Below are positions 9,037 through 18,459 of a stretch of DNA of 64,000 bases, piece by piece (the stretch's first letter is position 1; each line of letters starts with the position of its first letter). Location: the NCBI RefSeq assembly GCF_000429965.1, contig NZ_AUCW01000020.1, positions 48,935-112,934 on the forward strand, read 5' to 3'. The translations under genes and the position numbers were made by a program. Source of the stretch: Desulfogranum mediterraneum DSM 13871 (GTDB lineage Bacteria; Desulfobacterota; Desulfobulbia; Desulfobulbales; Desulfobulbaceae). Under the pieces are notes generated by a model. That model saw only the letters and a program-made list of their open reading frames with translations. It was not told the DNA's origin and ran no database searches.

Positions 9037-9134
9037 CACAGAGACCAAAAACTCTGTGACGGCCGACCTGTAGAGGAGAAAGGGACCACGCCGGCTGCGT
9101 CTCCAACCGACCTAGGTTGACCGGACGCAGTCCC
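9037..9134. other. Two inverted repeats between Fe-ADH and aor
   Basis: Within the 442-bp gap 8710-9151, CACAGAG (9037-9043) pairs with CTCTGTG (9052-9058), and AGGGAC(9081)...CTGCGTC (9095-9101) pairs with GACGCAG (9124-9130)...GTCCCT. Inner AACC/GGTT extends the second stem. The second hairpin starts 18 bp beyond the ADH stop and could be a terminator or processing hairpin, although no U-run follows. Confidence 0.5.
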
Positions 9135-9151
9135 TTATCTCGAATCAGGAT

Positions 9152-10333
9152 TTAGAGGGCTGCGGTATAGATGGCCGCAACGTCCATATCCTTGGGACGA
9201 CGAGGGTTGGTCAGCCCACAGGCATCCTTCTGGGCATTACCGGTCATGGTCTCGATATCTTCGGCCTTTACCTCTTTGCCGTAGCGCTTGCCCAACTCGA
9301 TCAGGCCGCTGGGGATGCCGATATCTGCGGAGAGCTTCTGGATGGCTTCCAGGGCCAACTCAGCAGCATCACGGGGCGCCAGGCCGTCCACATTCTCACC
9401 CATCAGTTCGGCGATCTTGATGAAACGATCCATCTTGGCGATCAGGTTGAAACGGCTGACATGGGGCAGGAGGATGGCGTTACACTCACCATGGGGCAGG
9501 TCATAGAAGCCGCCCAGCTGGTGGGCCATGGCGTGGACGTGACCCAGACTGGCGTTATTGAAGGCCATGCCGGCCAGGTACTGGGCATAACACATCCCCT
9601 CACGGGCCACGATGTCGTCGCCGTTGGCCACGGCCGGACGGAGGTGCTGGGCGATCAGCTCGATGGCCTTCTCGGCAGCAGAGTCGGTCATGGGGGTGGC
9701 GATGGTGGAGACATAGGCCTCGACCGCGTGGGTCAGGGCGTCCATACCGGTGGCTGCGGTGAGTGCAGGGGGCATGCCCATCATCAGGAGCGGATCATCC
9801 AGGGCGATGCCCGGGGTTACCCGCCAGTCCACGATGGCCATCTTGACCTTGCGGCTGGTGTCGGTGATGATGCAGAAACGGGTCATCTCCGAGGCCGTTC
9901 CGGCGGTGGTGTTGACCGCTACGTAGGGAGGCATGGGCTTGGTGGACTGATCCACGCCTTCAAAGTCATGGATCTTGCCGCCGTTGGCAACCACCAGACC
10001 GATACCCTTACCACAGTCGTGGGAAGAGCCGCCGCCCAGGGTGATCAGGCTGTCACAGTTGTTTTCCTTATAGACATCCACCCCGTCGTGGACGTTGATA
10101 TCCGTGGGGTTGGGAATGGTTTCATCGTATACCACATAGGCCATCTCTGCTCCATCCAGCAGGTCGGTGATCTCTTTGGTGATACCGGCTGCGGTGATCC
10201 CCTTGTCGGTAACGATCAGGGGCTTGGACCCGCCAAGGTCTTTGATCTTTGCAGGGATCTCTTTTGCTGCACCAATACCAATCAAGGTAACGCTGGGGAT
10301 AAAATAACCGTATACTTCTTCACGAATTGCCAT
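9152..10333 (-). CDS. Iron-containing (group III) alcohol dehydrogenase
   Basis: 393 residues. Interconverts alcohols and aldehydes with NAD(P). Seen: nucleotide-binding GGGSSHDCGKGIG (~residues 95-107), the TTAGTASEMTRFCII loop, and metal ligands in TGMDALTHAVEAY (Asp and His), GHVHAMAHQLGG and DLPHGECNA. The ATG at 10333 is chosen over 10366 because GAGGAAGG lies 7 nt before it. A near-consensus sigma-54 promoter lies ~85 bp upstream and the gene for a sigma-54 activator is the next gene upstream, so expression is predicted to need that regulator. The neighbouring AOR would consume or supply its aldehyde. Confidence 0.95.
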   Translation of the reverse strand: MAIREEVYGYFIPSVTLIGIGAAKEIPAKIKDLGGSKPLIVTDKGITAAGITKEITDLLDGAEMAYVVYDETIPNPTDINVHDGVDVYKENNCDSLITLGGGSSHDCGKGIGLVVANGGKIHDFEGVDQSTKPMPPYVAVNTTAGTASEMTRFCIITDTSRKVKMAIVDWRVTPGIALDDPLLMMGMPPALTAATGMDALTHAVEAYVSTIATPMTDSAAEKAIELIAQHLRPAVANGDDIVAREGMCYAQYLAGMAFNNASLGHVHAMAHQLGGFYDLPHGECNAILLPHVSRFNLIAKMDRFIKIAELMGENVDGLAPRDAAELALEAIQKLSADIGIPSGLIELGKRYGKEVKAEDIETMTGNAQKDACGLTNPRRPKDMDVAAIYTAAL

Positions 10334-10417
10334 AATGATACCTTCCTCGTAGTGTGGATTGCTCAAAAACTATCGTTATCTCTTCTGGATCCATTAACTG
10401 TGCGCTGACCTCTTTAA

Positions 10418-10433
10418 AGCAACCGCCGTGCCA
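10418..10433 (-). promoter_or_regulatory. Sigma-54 (-24/-12) promoter of the Fe-ADH
   Basis: The minus strand reads TGGCACGGCGGTTGCT, matching the consensus TGGCAC-N5-TTGCW, with the invariant GG and GC exactly 10 nt apart. It lies 85 bp before the chosen ADH start, leaving a ~75-nt leader. Confidence 0.88.
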
Positions 10434-10581
10434 ACCGTAAAGTTCGCATAATTTCAAGGCGTTACCGACAAGAACCCTCTCCTGGAGAGGTCACTCTCAG
10501 CCCAGATAGCGGCCGACACAGCGACAGGCACCGCCATCCCCACAAACAAACACTATAAAAAAACAGCTACTTACAGAGAAA

Positions 10582-10627
10582 GGGTCGTAATGACCCGCAG
10601 GGAGCGCCGGATGGGGCACAATGACCC
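10582..10627. promoter_or_regulatory. Paired palindromes, predicted activator-binding sites
   Basis: GGGTC-GTAAT-GACCC (10582-10596) and GGGGC-ACAAT-GACCC (10613-10627) are two related inverted repeats with centres 31 bp apart (three helical turns). They lie 150-195 bp upstream of the -24 box, the position expected of upstream activating sequences for an NtrC-type regulator. Assignment to the adjacent response regulator is inference. Confidence 0.65.
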
Positions 10628-10730
10628 GGGAAAGATACTGCCTGGAAAAGCTGCTCCAGGCAGGGGCGCAGACAGGCAGCGCCGGACCAGGAAACCGGTT
10701 CCGGCTGCAGCGAGAAGGGAGGAGAGGGGA

Positions 10731-12071
10731 CTACTCCTGGGAATAATTCCGCAGCTTGCGGTAGAGGGTCTTTCTGCTGACCCCCAGGGTTTCAGCGGTT
10801 TTGCCCCGGTTGCCGTCATGGAAATCGAGAATCCGGAGGATATGGAGCCGCTCCACCGACTCCAGGGTGAGGATATTTTCAGCCGCATCGGCCTGGACCA
10901 CCAGCTCATGGGGCAGACAACGCTCGCTGATGATACCGTTTTCCGCCAGGATGATGGAACGCTCGATCACGTTGCGCAGCTCCCGGACATTGCCGGGCCA
11001 GTCATAGCGGAGCAGACAGGCCATGGCACTGTCCACCACCTGGTAGGAGCGGCCGTCGGAGTTGAGGGTGTTGAGGAAGTAGTTGACCAGCAGAGGCAGG
11101 TCTTCCTTGCGCTCCGCCAGGGACGGAACCCGGATGGTAAAGGCATTGATCCGGTGATAGAAGGCCTCGTTGAAACGCCCCTTTTCCACCTCCCGGGCCA
11201 GGTTGCGGTTGGTGGCAAAGAGAAAGCGGATATTCACCCGCCGCTCCTCCTTGCCGCCAACCTGCCGGTAGGTCTGGGTCTCCAAAGCCCGGAGCAGGGA
11301 GGCCTGGACCGCCATGGGCAGCTCACCGATCTCATCCAAGAAGAGGGTACTCTCATGGGCCAGGTCCAGGAGGCCGTCCCGGGACTCGTCGGCACCGGTA
11401 AAGGCACCCCTGACGTGGCCGAAGAGCTCGCTGCGGGACAGCTCCTTCTGCAGGGAGGCGCAGTTCTTGATCACCAGGGGACGGGCCGAACAGTTGGAGC
11501 GCTGGTGGATCAGGCGGGCGATCACATCCTTGCCCACCCCGGACTCGCCGTTGATCAGCACCGGGATGGAGGCAGGCGCCACCTTGTTGACCAGAAACAT
11601 GATCTCAGCCACAGCCTTGGACTTACCGATAAAGTCCACCCTGCCGTCGTCGTCGCCGGCGCGCTGGCGCAGGAGGGCATTTTCCCGGGACAGGGCCGCC
11701 CGCTGCTGGGCCTTGGAGACCAGCAGATCCAGCCGATCCAGGTTAAAGGGCTTACGGATAAAATCATAGGCCCCCAGCTTCATGGCCTCCACCGCGGTAT
11801 CGATATCGCCGTGACCGGTGATCATAATGATCTCGGTGCCGGTGAGGCTCTCCTTGAGGCGGATCAACAGCTCCAGCTCGGTCACATCGGGCAGGCGCAG
11901 ATCCATGATGATCACCTCAAAGCGCTCCTCCTTGATCAGCTCCAGGGCCTGGCTGCCGGAGGCAGCGGTGACAATCCTGCGGTTGCTGTTCTTCAGCTCT
12001 TTTTCCAGGAGCAGACGGATATACTCCTCATCGTCGATGACCAGCACATTATACGAATCCACATCAATCAT
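10731..12071 (-). CDS. Sigma-54-dependent response regulator (NtrC/AtoC family)
   Basis: 446 residues. Receiver domain at ~5-125 with the acidic pocket VIDDEE, phosphoacceptor in IIMDLRLP and Lys in FIRKPF. AAA+ domain at ~150-380 has Walker A GESGVGKD, the GAFTGA loop that contacts sigma-54 intact (RGAFTGAD), Walker B LFLDEIGEL and the sensor region. The C-terminal Fis-type helix-turn-helix is GNRGKTAETLGVSRKTLYRKL. The gene overlaps the kinase gene by 8 nt and is followed by a sigma-54 promoter in front of the Fe-ADH, so it most likely activates that gene. Confidence 0.95.
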   Translation of the reverse strand: MIDVDSYNVLVIDDEEYIRLLLEKELKNSNRRIVTAASGSQALELIKEERFEVIIMDLRLPDVTELELLIRLKESLTGTEIIMITGHGDIDTAVEAMKLGAYDFIRKPFNLDRLDLLVSKAQQRAALSRENALLRQRAGDDDGRVDFIGKSKAVAEIMFLVNKVAPASIPVLINGESGVGKDVIARLIHQRSNCSARPLVIKNCASLQKELSRSELFGHVRGAFTGADESRDGLLDLAHESTLFLDEIGELPMAVQASLLRALETQTYRQVGGKEERRVNIRFLFATNRNLAREVEKGRFNEAFYHRINAFTIRVPSLAERKEDLPLLVNYFLNTLNSDGRSYQVVDSAMACLLRYDWPGNVRELRNVIERSIILAENGIISERCLPHELVVQADAAENILTLESVERLHILRILDFHDGNRGKTAETLGVSRKTLYRKLRNYSQE

Positions 12072-13260
12072 TGCTCACCCCCGGCAGGGTGACCAGAAAC
12101 GAGGTCCCCTCCCCCAAAGTGCTCTCCACCGAGATCTCCCCCCGATGATTCTTGACGATGGAGTAGCAGGTGGAGAGGCCGATCCCCACCCCCTGGCCCA
12201 CCGGCTTGGTGGTAAAGAAGGGTTCAAAGAGTTTATCCACCATCTCCGGGGCAATGCCATCGCCGTTATCCTCCACCACCAGGACCACGCTGCCCCGATC
12301 GCCGCTGCAGGTCTGGACCACGATGGTCCCCCCGCCGCGGGTGGCGTCAACGGCATTGGTCAGGAGGTTGATGATCACCTGCTTGAGCTGGGATTCATCG
12401 CCGATGATGTGGGGGAGTTGCTCCTCCAGATCGGTCTTGAGGGTGATCTGCTGTTGCCCCTTGAAGTGGTGTTTGAGGATGAAGAGGGTGTCCCGGATAC
12501 AGCGGTTGAGGTCCACCGGCCGTTGGCTGGCAGCGACCGGTCGGCTGAAGGAGAGCAGGGTCTGGACAATGTCCCGGCAGCGGCCGCACTCCTTGAGGAT
12601 GATCTCGGTATACTCGGAAAAATCCGCCAAGAGCTCCTTGTCCGGGTGGTCTTCCAGGCGGGAGATCCGCCGTTTCAGGCCCTCGGCAAAACCGCTGATG
12701 GCGGTCAGGGGGTTGTTGATCTCATGGGCCACCCCGGCGGCAAGGGTGCCGACGGTGGCCATCTTCTCGGCCTGGTAGAACTGGGCCTGGAACTCCTTGT
12801 CCAGGGTCACGTCCCGTTTAAAGAGCAGCACCTGGCGCTCACCGGTGGGCTCCGTCTTCAGAGGCGAGGCAATGATCTCAAACTGGCGGTAGCGGCCGTT
12901 GACCTTGTAGATGGCCAGGTCCTTGACGATCTCATCCCGGTCCAGGGACCTGATGGCGGGACAGTTCTCACAGATACTCAAGTTGTTGCGGAAGACCTCG
13001 TAGCAGTATCGGCCCACCGGATCCTCGTCCGCGAACCAGTCTTTAAAGACATGGTTGATGGTCAGGATACGCATATCCTCGGAAAGGACCACCATCAGGT
13101 CGGTGATCCCGTCCAGGACCGCCTGCATCTCCTGGCGCCGCTTCTCCAGTTCCAGGTTGGAGGTCTTCAAGAGCTCGACCTTCTGCTGCAGCTCCTGGTA
13201 AAAGCCCTGTTTACAGTGCTCGATCCCGATCAGGTCATGGAGGGTGGTTGAGGGTCCCAT
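12064..13260 (-). CDS. Soluble PAS-domain sensor histidine kinase
   Basis: 398 residues with no membrane segment, hence a cytoplasmic sensor. An N-terminal coiled coil (~15-50) leads into a PAS domain (~50-170) that contains Cys residues (YCYEVFRNNLSICENCPAIRS), possibly a metal or redox site. HisKA has the phospho-His in GVAHEINNPLTAISGFAEG, and the ATPase has NLLTNAVDA, VVEDNGDGI and GIGLSTC. Its ATG overlaps the TAA of the second Fe-ADH (TAATG) with GGAGG upstream; it overlaps the response regulator by 8 nt. It is the cognate kinase of that regulator. The signal is unknown; alcohol, aldehyde or redox are candidates. Confidence 0.94.
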   Translation of the reverse strand: MGPSTTLHDLIGIEHCKQGFYQELQQKVELLKTSNLELEKRRQEMQAVLDGITDLMVVLSEDMRILTINHVFKDWFADEDPVGRYCYEVFRNNLSICENCPAIRSLDRDEIVKDLAIYKVNGRYRQFEIIASPLKTEPTGERQVLLFKRDVTLDKEFQAQFYQAEKMATVGTLAAGVAHEINNPLTAISGFAEGLKRRISRLEDHPDKELLADFSEYTEIILKECGRCRDIVQTLLSFSRPVAASQRPVDLNRCIRDTLFILKHHFKGQQQITLKTDLEEQLPHIIGDESQLKQVIINLLTNAVDATRGGGTIVVQTCSGDRGSVVLVVEDNGDGIAPEMVDKLFEPFFTTKPVGQGVGIGLSTCYSIVKNHRGEISVESTLGEGTSFLVTLPGVSND

Positions 13261-14411
13261 TACCACACCTCCTCACAGATCTTCAAGAAGTCCCGCCAGG
13301 TGGCAGGCCCCGGGTTGGTCAGGTTACAGGCATCGCGGACCGCCATCTTGCAGATGGCTTCCATATACCGCCACTCCTCCTCCTCGACCACCTCCCGCAA
13401 CCGCTGGCTCACCTCCAGGCCGGCAAAGAACTGATCCAGCCGCTCGATCCCGGCCTGGGCAGTATCCAGGTCCGAGCCCAGCTGTTCACCCAGGACAATC
13501 CGGCCGATATCGGCCATCTTCTGGACCGCATACTTGCGGTTGAAACGCATCACCGCGGTGAGCAGGATGGGGTGGAGCACCCCGTGACTGACATCAAAGT
13601 GTCCCCCCAGGGAGTGGGCCAGGGCGTGTTCCGCTCCCAGACTGGCATTACTGAAGGCCATGGAGGCGGAGACCGAGGCGGTACTCAACTGCTCCAGGGC
13701 ATCCAGGGAACGGGTATCCACCGCATCCTTGAGGTTGCCCACGATCAGCTCGATGGCCTTGAGGGAGTGCATCTCGGTAAAGGGTGAGGCGATCCGGGAG
13801 AGGTAGGCCTCGATGGCATGGGCCAGGGCATCCACCGCCGACTCGATGATCAGGGTCTTGCTCTTGGTCCGCAGGATCAGGGGATCGACGATGGAGATGT
13901 TGGGAATCAGGGTGCGGGTGATGATGGACATCTTTACCCGCCGCTCCACATCGGTGATGATGCAGAACTGGGAGATATCCGAACCATTGCCGGCGGTGGT
14001 GGTGATGCAGATCATGGGCGGCAGGGCCCGCTGGACCTTGTTGGCCCCCTCATAGTCCCGGATCCTGCCGCCGTTGCTGGCCAGGATGGCGATGCCCTTG
14101 GCCGTATCAATGGGGCTGCCGCCGCCGATGGCAATGATCACATCGGTGCCGTTTTTGCGGTAGAGCTCGGCCCCCTGCTCCACCTGAAAGTCCCGGGGAT
14201 TGGCCGTCACCCCGGGATAATAGACCCACTCGATCCCCTCCTTCTCCAGGATATTCATGAGCCGCTGCAACCAGCCGGCCTCTTCGATGCCGGCATCACT
14301 GACCAGAAAGACCTTCTTCGCGCCCAGCCGACGGGCACAGAGCCCTGCATAGTTGAGACTGCCGCGACCAAAGATGATCTCCGGTACTGCAAACTTGGTA
14401 ATTTCCATCAA
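13260..14411 (-). CDS. Iron-containing alcohol dehydrogenase, second paralogue
   Basis: 383 residues, the usual Fe-ADH length. Seen: GGGSPIDTAKGIAIL nucleotide loop, TTAGNGSDISQFCII, and metal ligands in ESAVDALAHAIEAY, AEHALAHSLGGHFD and VSHGVLHPILL. It is only moderately similar to the ADH at 9152, notably in the substrate loop. It forms an operon with the kinase and regulator (stop overlaps the kinase start). An enzyme-like gene leading a sensory operon may be a true ADH or a substrate-modifying sensor partner. ATG at 14408 is an alternative start. Confidence 0.93.
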   Translation of the reverse strand: MMEITKFAVPEIIFGRGSLNYAGLCARRLGAKKVFLVSDAGIEEAGWLQRLMNILEKEGIEWVYYPGVTANPRDFQVEQGAELYRKNGTDVIIAIGGGSPIDTAKGIAILASNGGRIRDYEGANKVQRALPPMICITTTAGNGSDISQFCIITDVERRVKMSIITRTLIPNISIVDPLILRTKSKTLIIESAVDALAHAIEAYLSRIASPFTEMHSLKAIELIVGNLKDAVDTRSLDALEQLSTASVSASMAFSNASLGAEHALAHSLGGHFDVSHGVLHPILLTAVMRFNRKYAVQKMADIGRIVLGEQLGSDLDTAQAGIERLDQFFAGLEVSQRLREVVEEEEWRYMEAICKMAVRDACNLTNPGPATWRDFLKICEEVW

Positions 14412-14442
14412 TGTCTCTTGGTCAAAATTTCAGGAGATGGAG

Positions 14443-14477
14443 CCCTGTCCCCCTGCCTGCTCAGAGCAGGTACAGGG
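14443..14477. promoter_or_regulatory. Nested inverted repeat upstream of second Fe-ADH
   Basis: CCCTGT (14443-14448) and ACAGGG (14472-14477) enclose CCTGC/GCAGG and CTGCTC-A-GAGCAG. It lies 32-66 bp upstream of the ADH start and could be an operator. The rest of 14412-14828 holds no gene I can support. Confidence 0.4.
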
Positions 14478-14828
14478 TCGGACAATCTCGCCAACAATAC
14501 CAGCACGCAGTAGTCAAGGGAACCTGAGACAGGAAAACAAACGAAAAACAGAGAGCGTATAACTCCACAAAAAACCGGCACCGGCTCATCTCTGCGGAAC
14601 AATAACCACTTAGCCAACCCCCATAACATACAAAAAAACAGGCCCTATTGCAAAGCTTTCTCCCCGCAGCCACCCGGGCATCATGGTTCCCATGCCCCCT
14701 GCAAAGCTGGCGAGCCCTAAAGAGACATTATCAGCCACCGGTTCCTGACCCGCACCCATAGAGCAAAGAGCAAAAAAAGGCGGGGCCTCCCGGCACCCGC
14801 CCCTTGCAACCATGGTTTATGGTATCGG

Positions 14829-16124
14829 TTACTCGCTGTGCTGGGCCCGCATGGTCCTGGCCAGCTCCTTGATCTCGCCCAGGTCTTTGGTCATCTCGTT
14901 CCAGCCATACCAGTAGGCATAGTCGGGGTTGACGTGGAAAAATCCCTGATAGGCCCGCATCCGGTGCTTCATGTACATCTGCACCAGCACCTGGTCGATA
15001 TAGGAGAGCTTATCCAGATCCTTGTCCCAGGCAGCACCGTTGGTGTGCATGAAGGTCAGGAGGAAGGGATAGTTGGCCGGATAGGCGGCAGGCTTCTTGA
15101 TCAGGCCGTCCTTATAGAGGCCGGCAACGGTCTCGATGGCCTCGGCCATCAGCCGGTCGGCCTTGCTCATGATGGCATCACCCATATCCAGCTGTTCCTT
15201 GGCATAGGATGCAGAGTGACACCGGCCGCAGACCTTGAGCATCTTGTCCCGCTCCTTCTGCCAGGATGCCTGATCCAGCTTGGCCATGCGCACGGCCTTG
15301 ACCGCATCCAGGATCGGGGTGGGCTGGCCCGTGGCCGGGTCGAGTACTCCCAGGGCCTTGAGGATGGTGACCCGGTCGGCGGCAGCCTGGGGATCATCGG
15401 GCAGGGGCAGACGGACCCCTAAGAAGCCCCAGGCCGTCTCGTTGTGGTGGTTGCCGTCGACCATATGGCAGGTCTGACAGCTGGGGGCAGCGGCCCCCTC
15501 GGGCAGGTCGCCGTTCTGCTTGGCAAACCAGCGCATGCCGTGCTTGGAGCTGGACCACATCTCCCACTGGGGATGGTCATAGCCCATGTGGCACTGCTGA
15601 CAGGCCCTGGGGTTGAGAGCCTCTTTCCTGCTAAAGGCATGACGGGTATGGCACTCGTCACAGGAGTTGTTCTGGTAACGGTAGCCCTTGGCCTTGAGCT
15701 CCTTTTTCTGGGCCTCGGTCTTGATGCCCATGTTGTGACAGCCGCCGCAGCCGCGCCCGCCCTCGATCAGCTCATCCGGGGCCATGTGGGTGGCGGGGAT
15801 GGCGTTGAGTGAGGTCCAGCCGAAGTTATGCTTGCCGTGGGAGAACTGCTCAAACTGCTCCCCATGGCACTCACCGCAGACCCGCTCATCGGGCAGGATG
15901 GCCTGCCGGTAGTCCTCGGCCGTGGCATGACCGCTGCCATGGCACTCCGCACAGCCGACATCGTTGTCCGCGTGGGCACTGACCTGCCAGTCCCTGACCA
16001 TTCCGGGCGAGACCTCGCTATGGCAGCCGATACAGTCAGCCTCCGCCTGCACCGTTGCAGCGGCCAGGGCCAGCCAACAGAGCCCTCCCAGCATTCCCAG
16101 AATTCCCAGCATTCCTCTTTTCAT
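14829..16124 (-). CDS. Octaheme cytochrome c of the hydroxylamine oxidoreductase (HAO) family
   Basis: 431 residues. A Sec signal peptide spans ~1-28 (ending VQAEA). Eight CxxCH heme motifs are visible: CIGCH, CAECH, CGECH, CGGCH, CDECH, CQQCH, CQTCH and CGRCH. The long helical C-terminal part ends with HVNPDYAYWYGWNEM, typical of HAO-like proteins. In non-nitrifying anaerobes these periplasmic enzymes are thought to act reductively on nitrite or hydroxylamine; that role is inferred. It appears monocistronic: 417 bp to the next gene downstream, and the divergent FapA-like gene starts 377 bp upstream. Confidence 0.93.
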   Translation of the reverse strand: MKRGMLGILGMLGGLCWLALAAATVQAEADCIGCHSEVSPGMVRDWQVSAHADNDVGCAECHGSGHATAEDYRQAILPDERVCGECHGEQFEQFSHGKHNFGWTSLNAIPATHMAPDELIEGGRGCGGCHNMGIKTEAQKKELKAKGYRYQNNSCDECHTRHAFSRKEALNPRACQQCHMGYDHPQWEMWSSSKHGMRWFAKQNGDLPEGAAAPSCQTCHMVDGNHHNETAWGFLGVRLPLPDDPQAAADRVTILKALGVLDPATGQPTPILDAVKAVRMAKLDQASWQKERDKMLKVCGRCHSASYAKEQLDMGDAIMSKADRLMAEAIETVAGLYKDGLIKKPAAYPANYPFLLTFMHTNGAAWDKDLDKLSYIDQVLVQMYMKHRMRAYQGFFHVNPDYAYWYGWNEMTKDLGEIKELARTMRAQHSE

Positions 16125-16455
16125 GTTCCCTCCTTAAGAAAACAATGGGTTATCACAACAACTCAACCCCGGACGGATTGAGCAGACCACCATGGGGACA
16201 GCAAAGACGCCCTCCAGGCTGGTTGACAAAGCGGCTGAAGGGATTGCGGCAACCTCCTTTTTTCAGGCAGGCTCCTCCTGGCGCCGCTAGCGGGGCAGCC
16301 GAGCAAGCCCGGCCAGAGACATCTCACTGATATAGCAAGAATACACCCTGGACCGAAAGAGAGCAAACCAAAGCAGGGCCCGTGATTCCTGCAGCCCTCA
16401 AACCATCCCTCAGGCCTGGCCATCCATTGAGCCGCTTCTCTATTTTCAGTGAAAC

Positions 16456-16464
16456 TGCTATAAT
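16456..16464 (+). promoter_or_regulatory. Extended -10 promoter before the FapA-like gene
   Basis: TGCTATAAT matches the extended -10 consensus (TGnTATAAT) and lies 38 bp before the first ATG of the FapA-like gene. No clear -35 is present, as is common for this class. The remaining intergenic DNA 16125-16440 shows nothing I can assign. Confidence 0.55.
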
Positions 16465-16501
16465 AGACAATCGTAAACGACTCTAATCGTCACTCATAAG
16501 G

Positions 16502-18313
16502 ATGTCAGACCCCGGCACCCCATCCGGATTCGGCTGCAACCACCCTTCAACCAGGGATCTACCTGCAATGGCTTTTACCTTTCCCCCGGGCTTTTCCTCG
16601 CCCCAGTCCATCGAGCCGACCCTCTGCTTCACCACCAATCCCCTGAAGATCGGCGAGGAGTATCCCCTGGAGAAGTTGCCGGTCAGCGAGCTGGTCAAGA
16701 AGGATCAGCTCTTGCTGGAGTTTAGCGATACGGACCTGGGGGAAAGCACACAGCTGGTGCGCAGGAGCGTGATTGCCGGCGACCACACCCTTCTTTCGGA
16801 AGATGGCAATCAGGTTCGGGCAGAGGTGAGCGGCTATCCCCGGGTGGCCTTTGTCCCCCTTGAGGAGAGCGATGATCAGCAGCTGCGGGTCTGGGTGGAA
16901 CCGCTCTTTGCACTCTCCCCGGACCAGATGGAGGCGGCCATCGTCATCCAGCCGCTGCTCTTCAACTATGCCATCTTAAGCAGTGAAGACCTCTACCAGC
17001 AGCTCAGGGAGGCGGGGATCGTCTTTGGGGTCGACTACAAACAGCTCAACCTGGCCAAGCGCACGATCCGGGAGCGCTCCACCGAGGCGGAGCAGATCGT
17101 CCTGGCCAGGGGCAGGGAGCCCATCCCGGGCACCCGCGCCTACCTGGACTTTAAACTGGAGATCGGACCCATTGCCGGCAAGCTCTTAAAGAACGGCAGC
17201 ATCGATTTCCGGGAACGGAAGATCATGGTGCCGGTTGCCGCAGGTCAGCTCATCGCCACCAAGGTGCCCCCCAGCCAGGGCAAACCGGGCATGACGGTGC
17301 TGGGCAAACGGCTGGCACAACGACCGGGCCGGGACATCGAGGTGGAGACCGCAGGCGATGCCCACTACTCCCGGGAAGAGCAGGAGGTCAGAGCCACCAA
17401 GGACGGGGTCCTTTCGGTGGTCCAGGATCAGGTGATCAAGGTCTTCAGCAAGCTGGAAATCAGCGGTGATATCGACTACTCCACCGGTAACATCGAATCG
17501 AGAAACTGCGTTGTCATTCACGGCTCCGTCTTCCCGGGATTTCAGGTAAAGACCGGCGGCGACCTGGAGATCAGGGGCAGCGTCACCTCCACCCAGGTGT
17601 CCAGCCAGGCCAACGTGGTCATCAAGGGGGGGGTGCTGGGGAATGTGAGTGCGGTCACAGCCTCCGGAGATATTGATCTCAACTTCATCGAACAGGGCCG
17701 AATCGGCTGCAGGGGAAACTGTGTCATCCGCAAGCAATGCTACTACAGCCACATCTATAGCGGCGGCGATATCCGTTGCCACGAACGCAGTACCGTGGTC
17801 GGCGGTGAGCTCATTGCCGAGGGCAGCATCTCCCTGGGCGATGCCGGAGCACCGGACGCAGACCCGCTGCTGCTGGCGGCTGGGGTGGTGGCGGAACGGC
17901 TGTTTCGCTCCAGAGAGCTCCTCCAGCAGCTGGAGGAGTATGAGAGCTCCATTGTCCAGCGGCTCAAGGGCTACAGCGGGGTGGCCCGGACCAAGAAGCT
18001 GCGCAGCCTCAAGGGCGGGATCGAAAAGATGAAGCACAGGTATCTCCGGATCAACCTGATCCCGGGCACCGGCCTCTACTCCCGCCCTGCCGAGGAGAGC
18101 GAGGGGGGCAGTCCCCGGCAGGGAGCCGAAGAGGAGGCGTCAGCCGTGGACCCCGTCGACCTCGGTCGGCTCAGCATCGAGGTCCGGGGGACCATCTTTG
18201 CCGGCACCCGGCTGCAGATCGGCAATCGGACCCTGACCCTGGAGCAGACCGACGCCGGCCGGCGCTACCGGCTGGATGACTCCAGGCGCCATATCATCTC
18301 GCTGCCACTGTAG
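16502..18313 (+). CDS. FapA/DUF342 family polymeric beta-helix protein
   Basis: 603 residues. The central part (~230-480) is the DUF342 domain: GTRAYLDFKLEIG, VPVAAGQLIATKVPPSQGKPGMTVLGK, then repeated GDI/GSV/GGV turns (ISGDIDYSTGNI, IHGSVFPGFQVKTGGDLEIRGSV, VTASGDIDLN) that build a beta-helix. A coiled-coil insert spans ~465-510. DUF342 proteins are linked to flagellar assembly or cell-surface/signalling roles but the function is not settled. ATG 16502 has a poorly spaced AAGG; ATG 16568 (MAFTFPPGF) is a reasonable alternative. It is the last chromosomal gene before the tRNA-Sec integration zone. Confidence 0.85.
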   Translation: MSDPGTPSGFGCNHPSTRDLPAMAFTFPPGFSSPQSIEPTLCFTTNPLKIGEEYPLEKLPVSELVKKDQLLLEFSDTDLGESTQLVRRSVIAGDHTLLSEDGNQVRAEVSGYPRVAFVPLEESDDQQLRVWVEPLFALSPDQMEAAIVIQPLLFNYAILSSEDLYQQLREAGIVFGVDYKQLNLAKRTIRERSTEAEQIVLARGREPIPGTRAYLDFKLEIGPIAGKLLKNGSIDFRERKIMVPVAAGQLIATKVPPSQGKPGMTVLGKRLAQRPGRDIEVETAGDAHYSREEQEVRATKDGVLSVVQDQVIKVFSKLEISGDIDYSTGNIESRNCVVIHGSVFPGFQVKTGGDLEIRGSVTSTQVSSQANVVIKGGVLGNVSAVTASGDIDLNFIEQGRIGCRGNCVIRKQCYYSHIYSGGDIRCHERSTVVGGELIAEGSISLGDAGAPDADPLLLAAGVVAERLFRSRELLQQLEEYESSIVQRLKGYSGVARTKKLRSLKGGIEKMKHRYLRINLIPGTGLYSRPAEESEGGSPRQGAEEEASAVDPVDLGRLSIEVRGTIFAGTRLQIGNRTLTLEQTDAGRRYRLDDSRRHIISLPL

Positions 18314-18459
18314 GTCACCTCTAAAAAACACGCCCGAATCCGGAGACACCCTGCTGCCCCGAAGGCAGGAGAGCGGATCGCTGCTCATGAGCCGGAGGGG
18401 TTCGGAGCTCTGCAGAAAAAAGAAACTGGACAGGCAGAGCCGTAATGAGCCTGCCTTGA

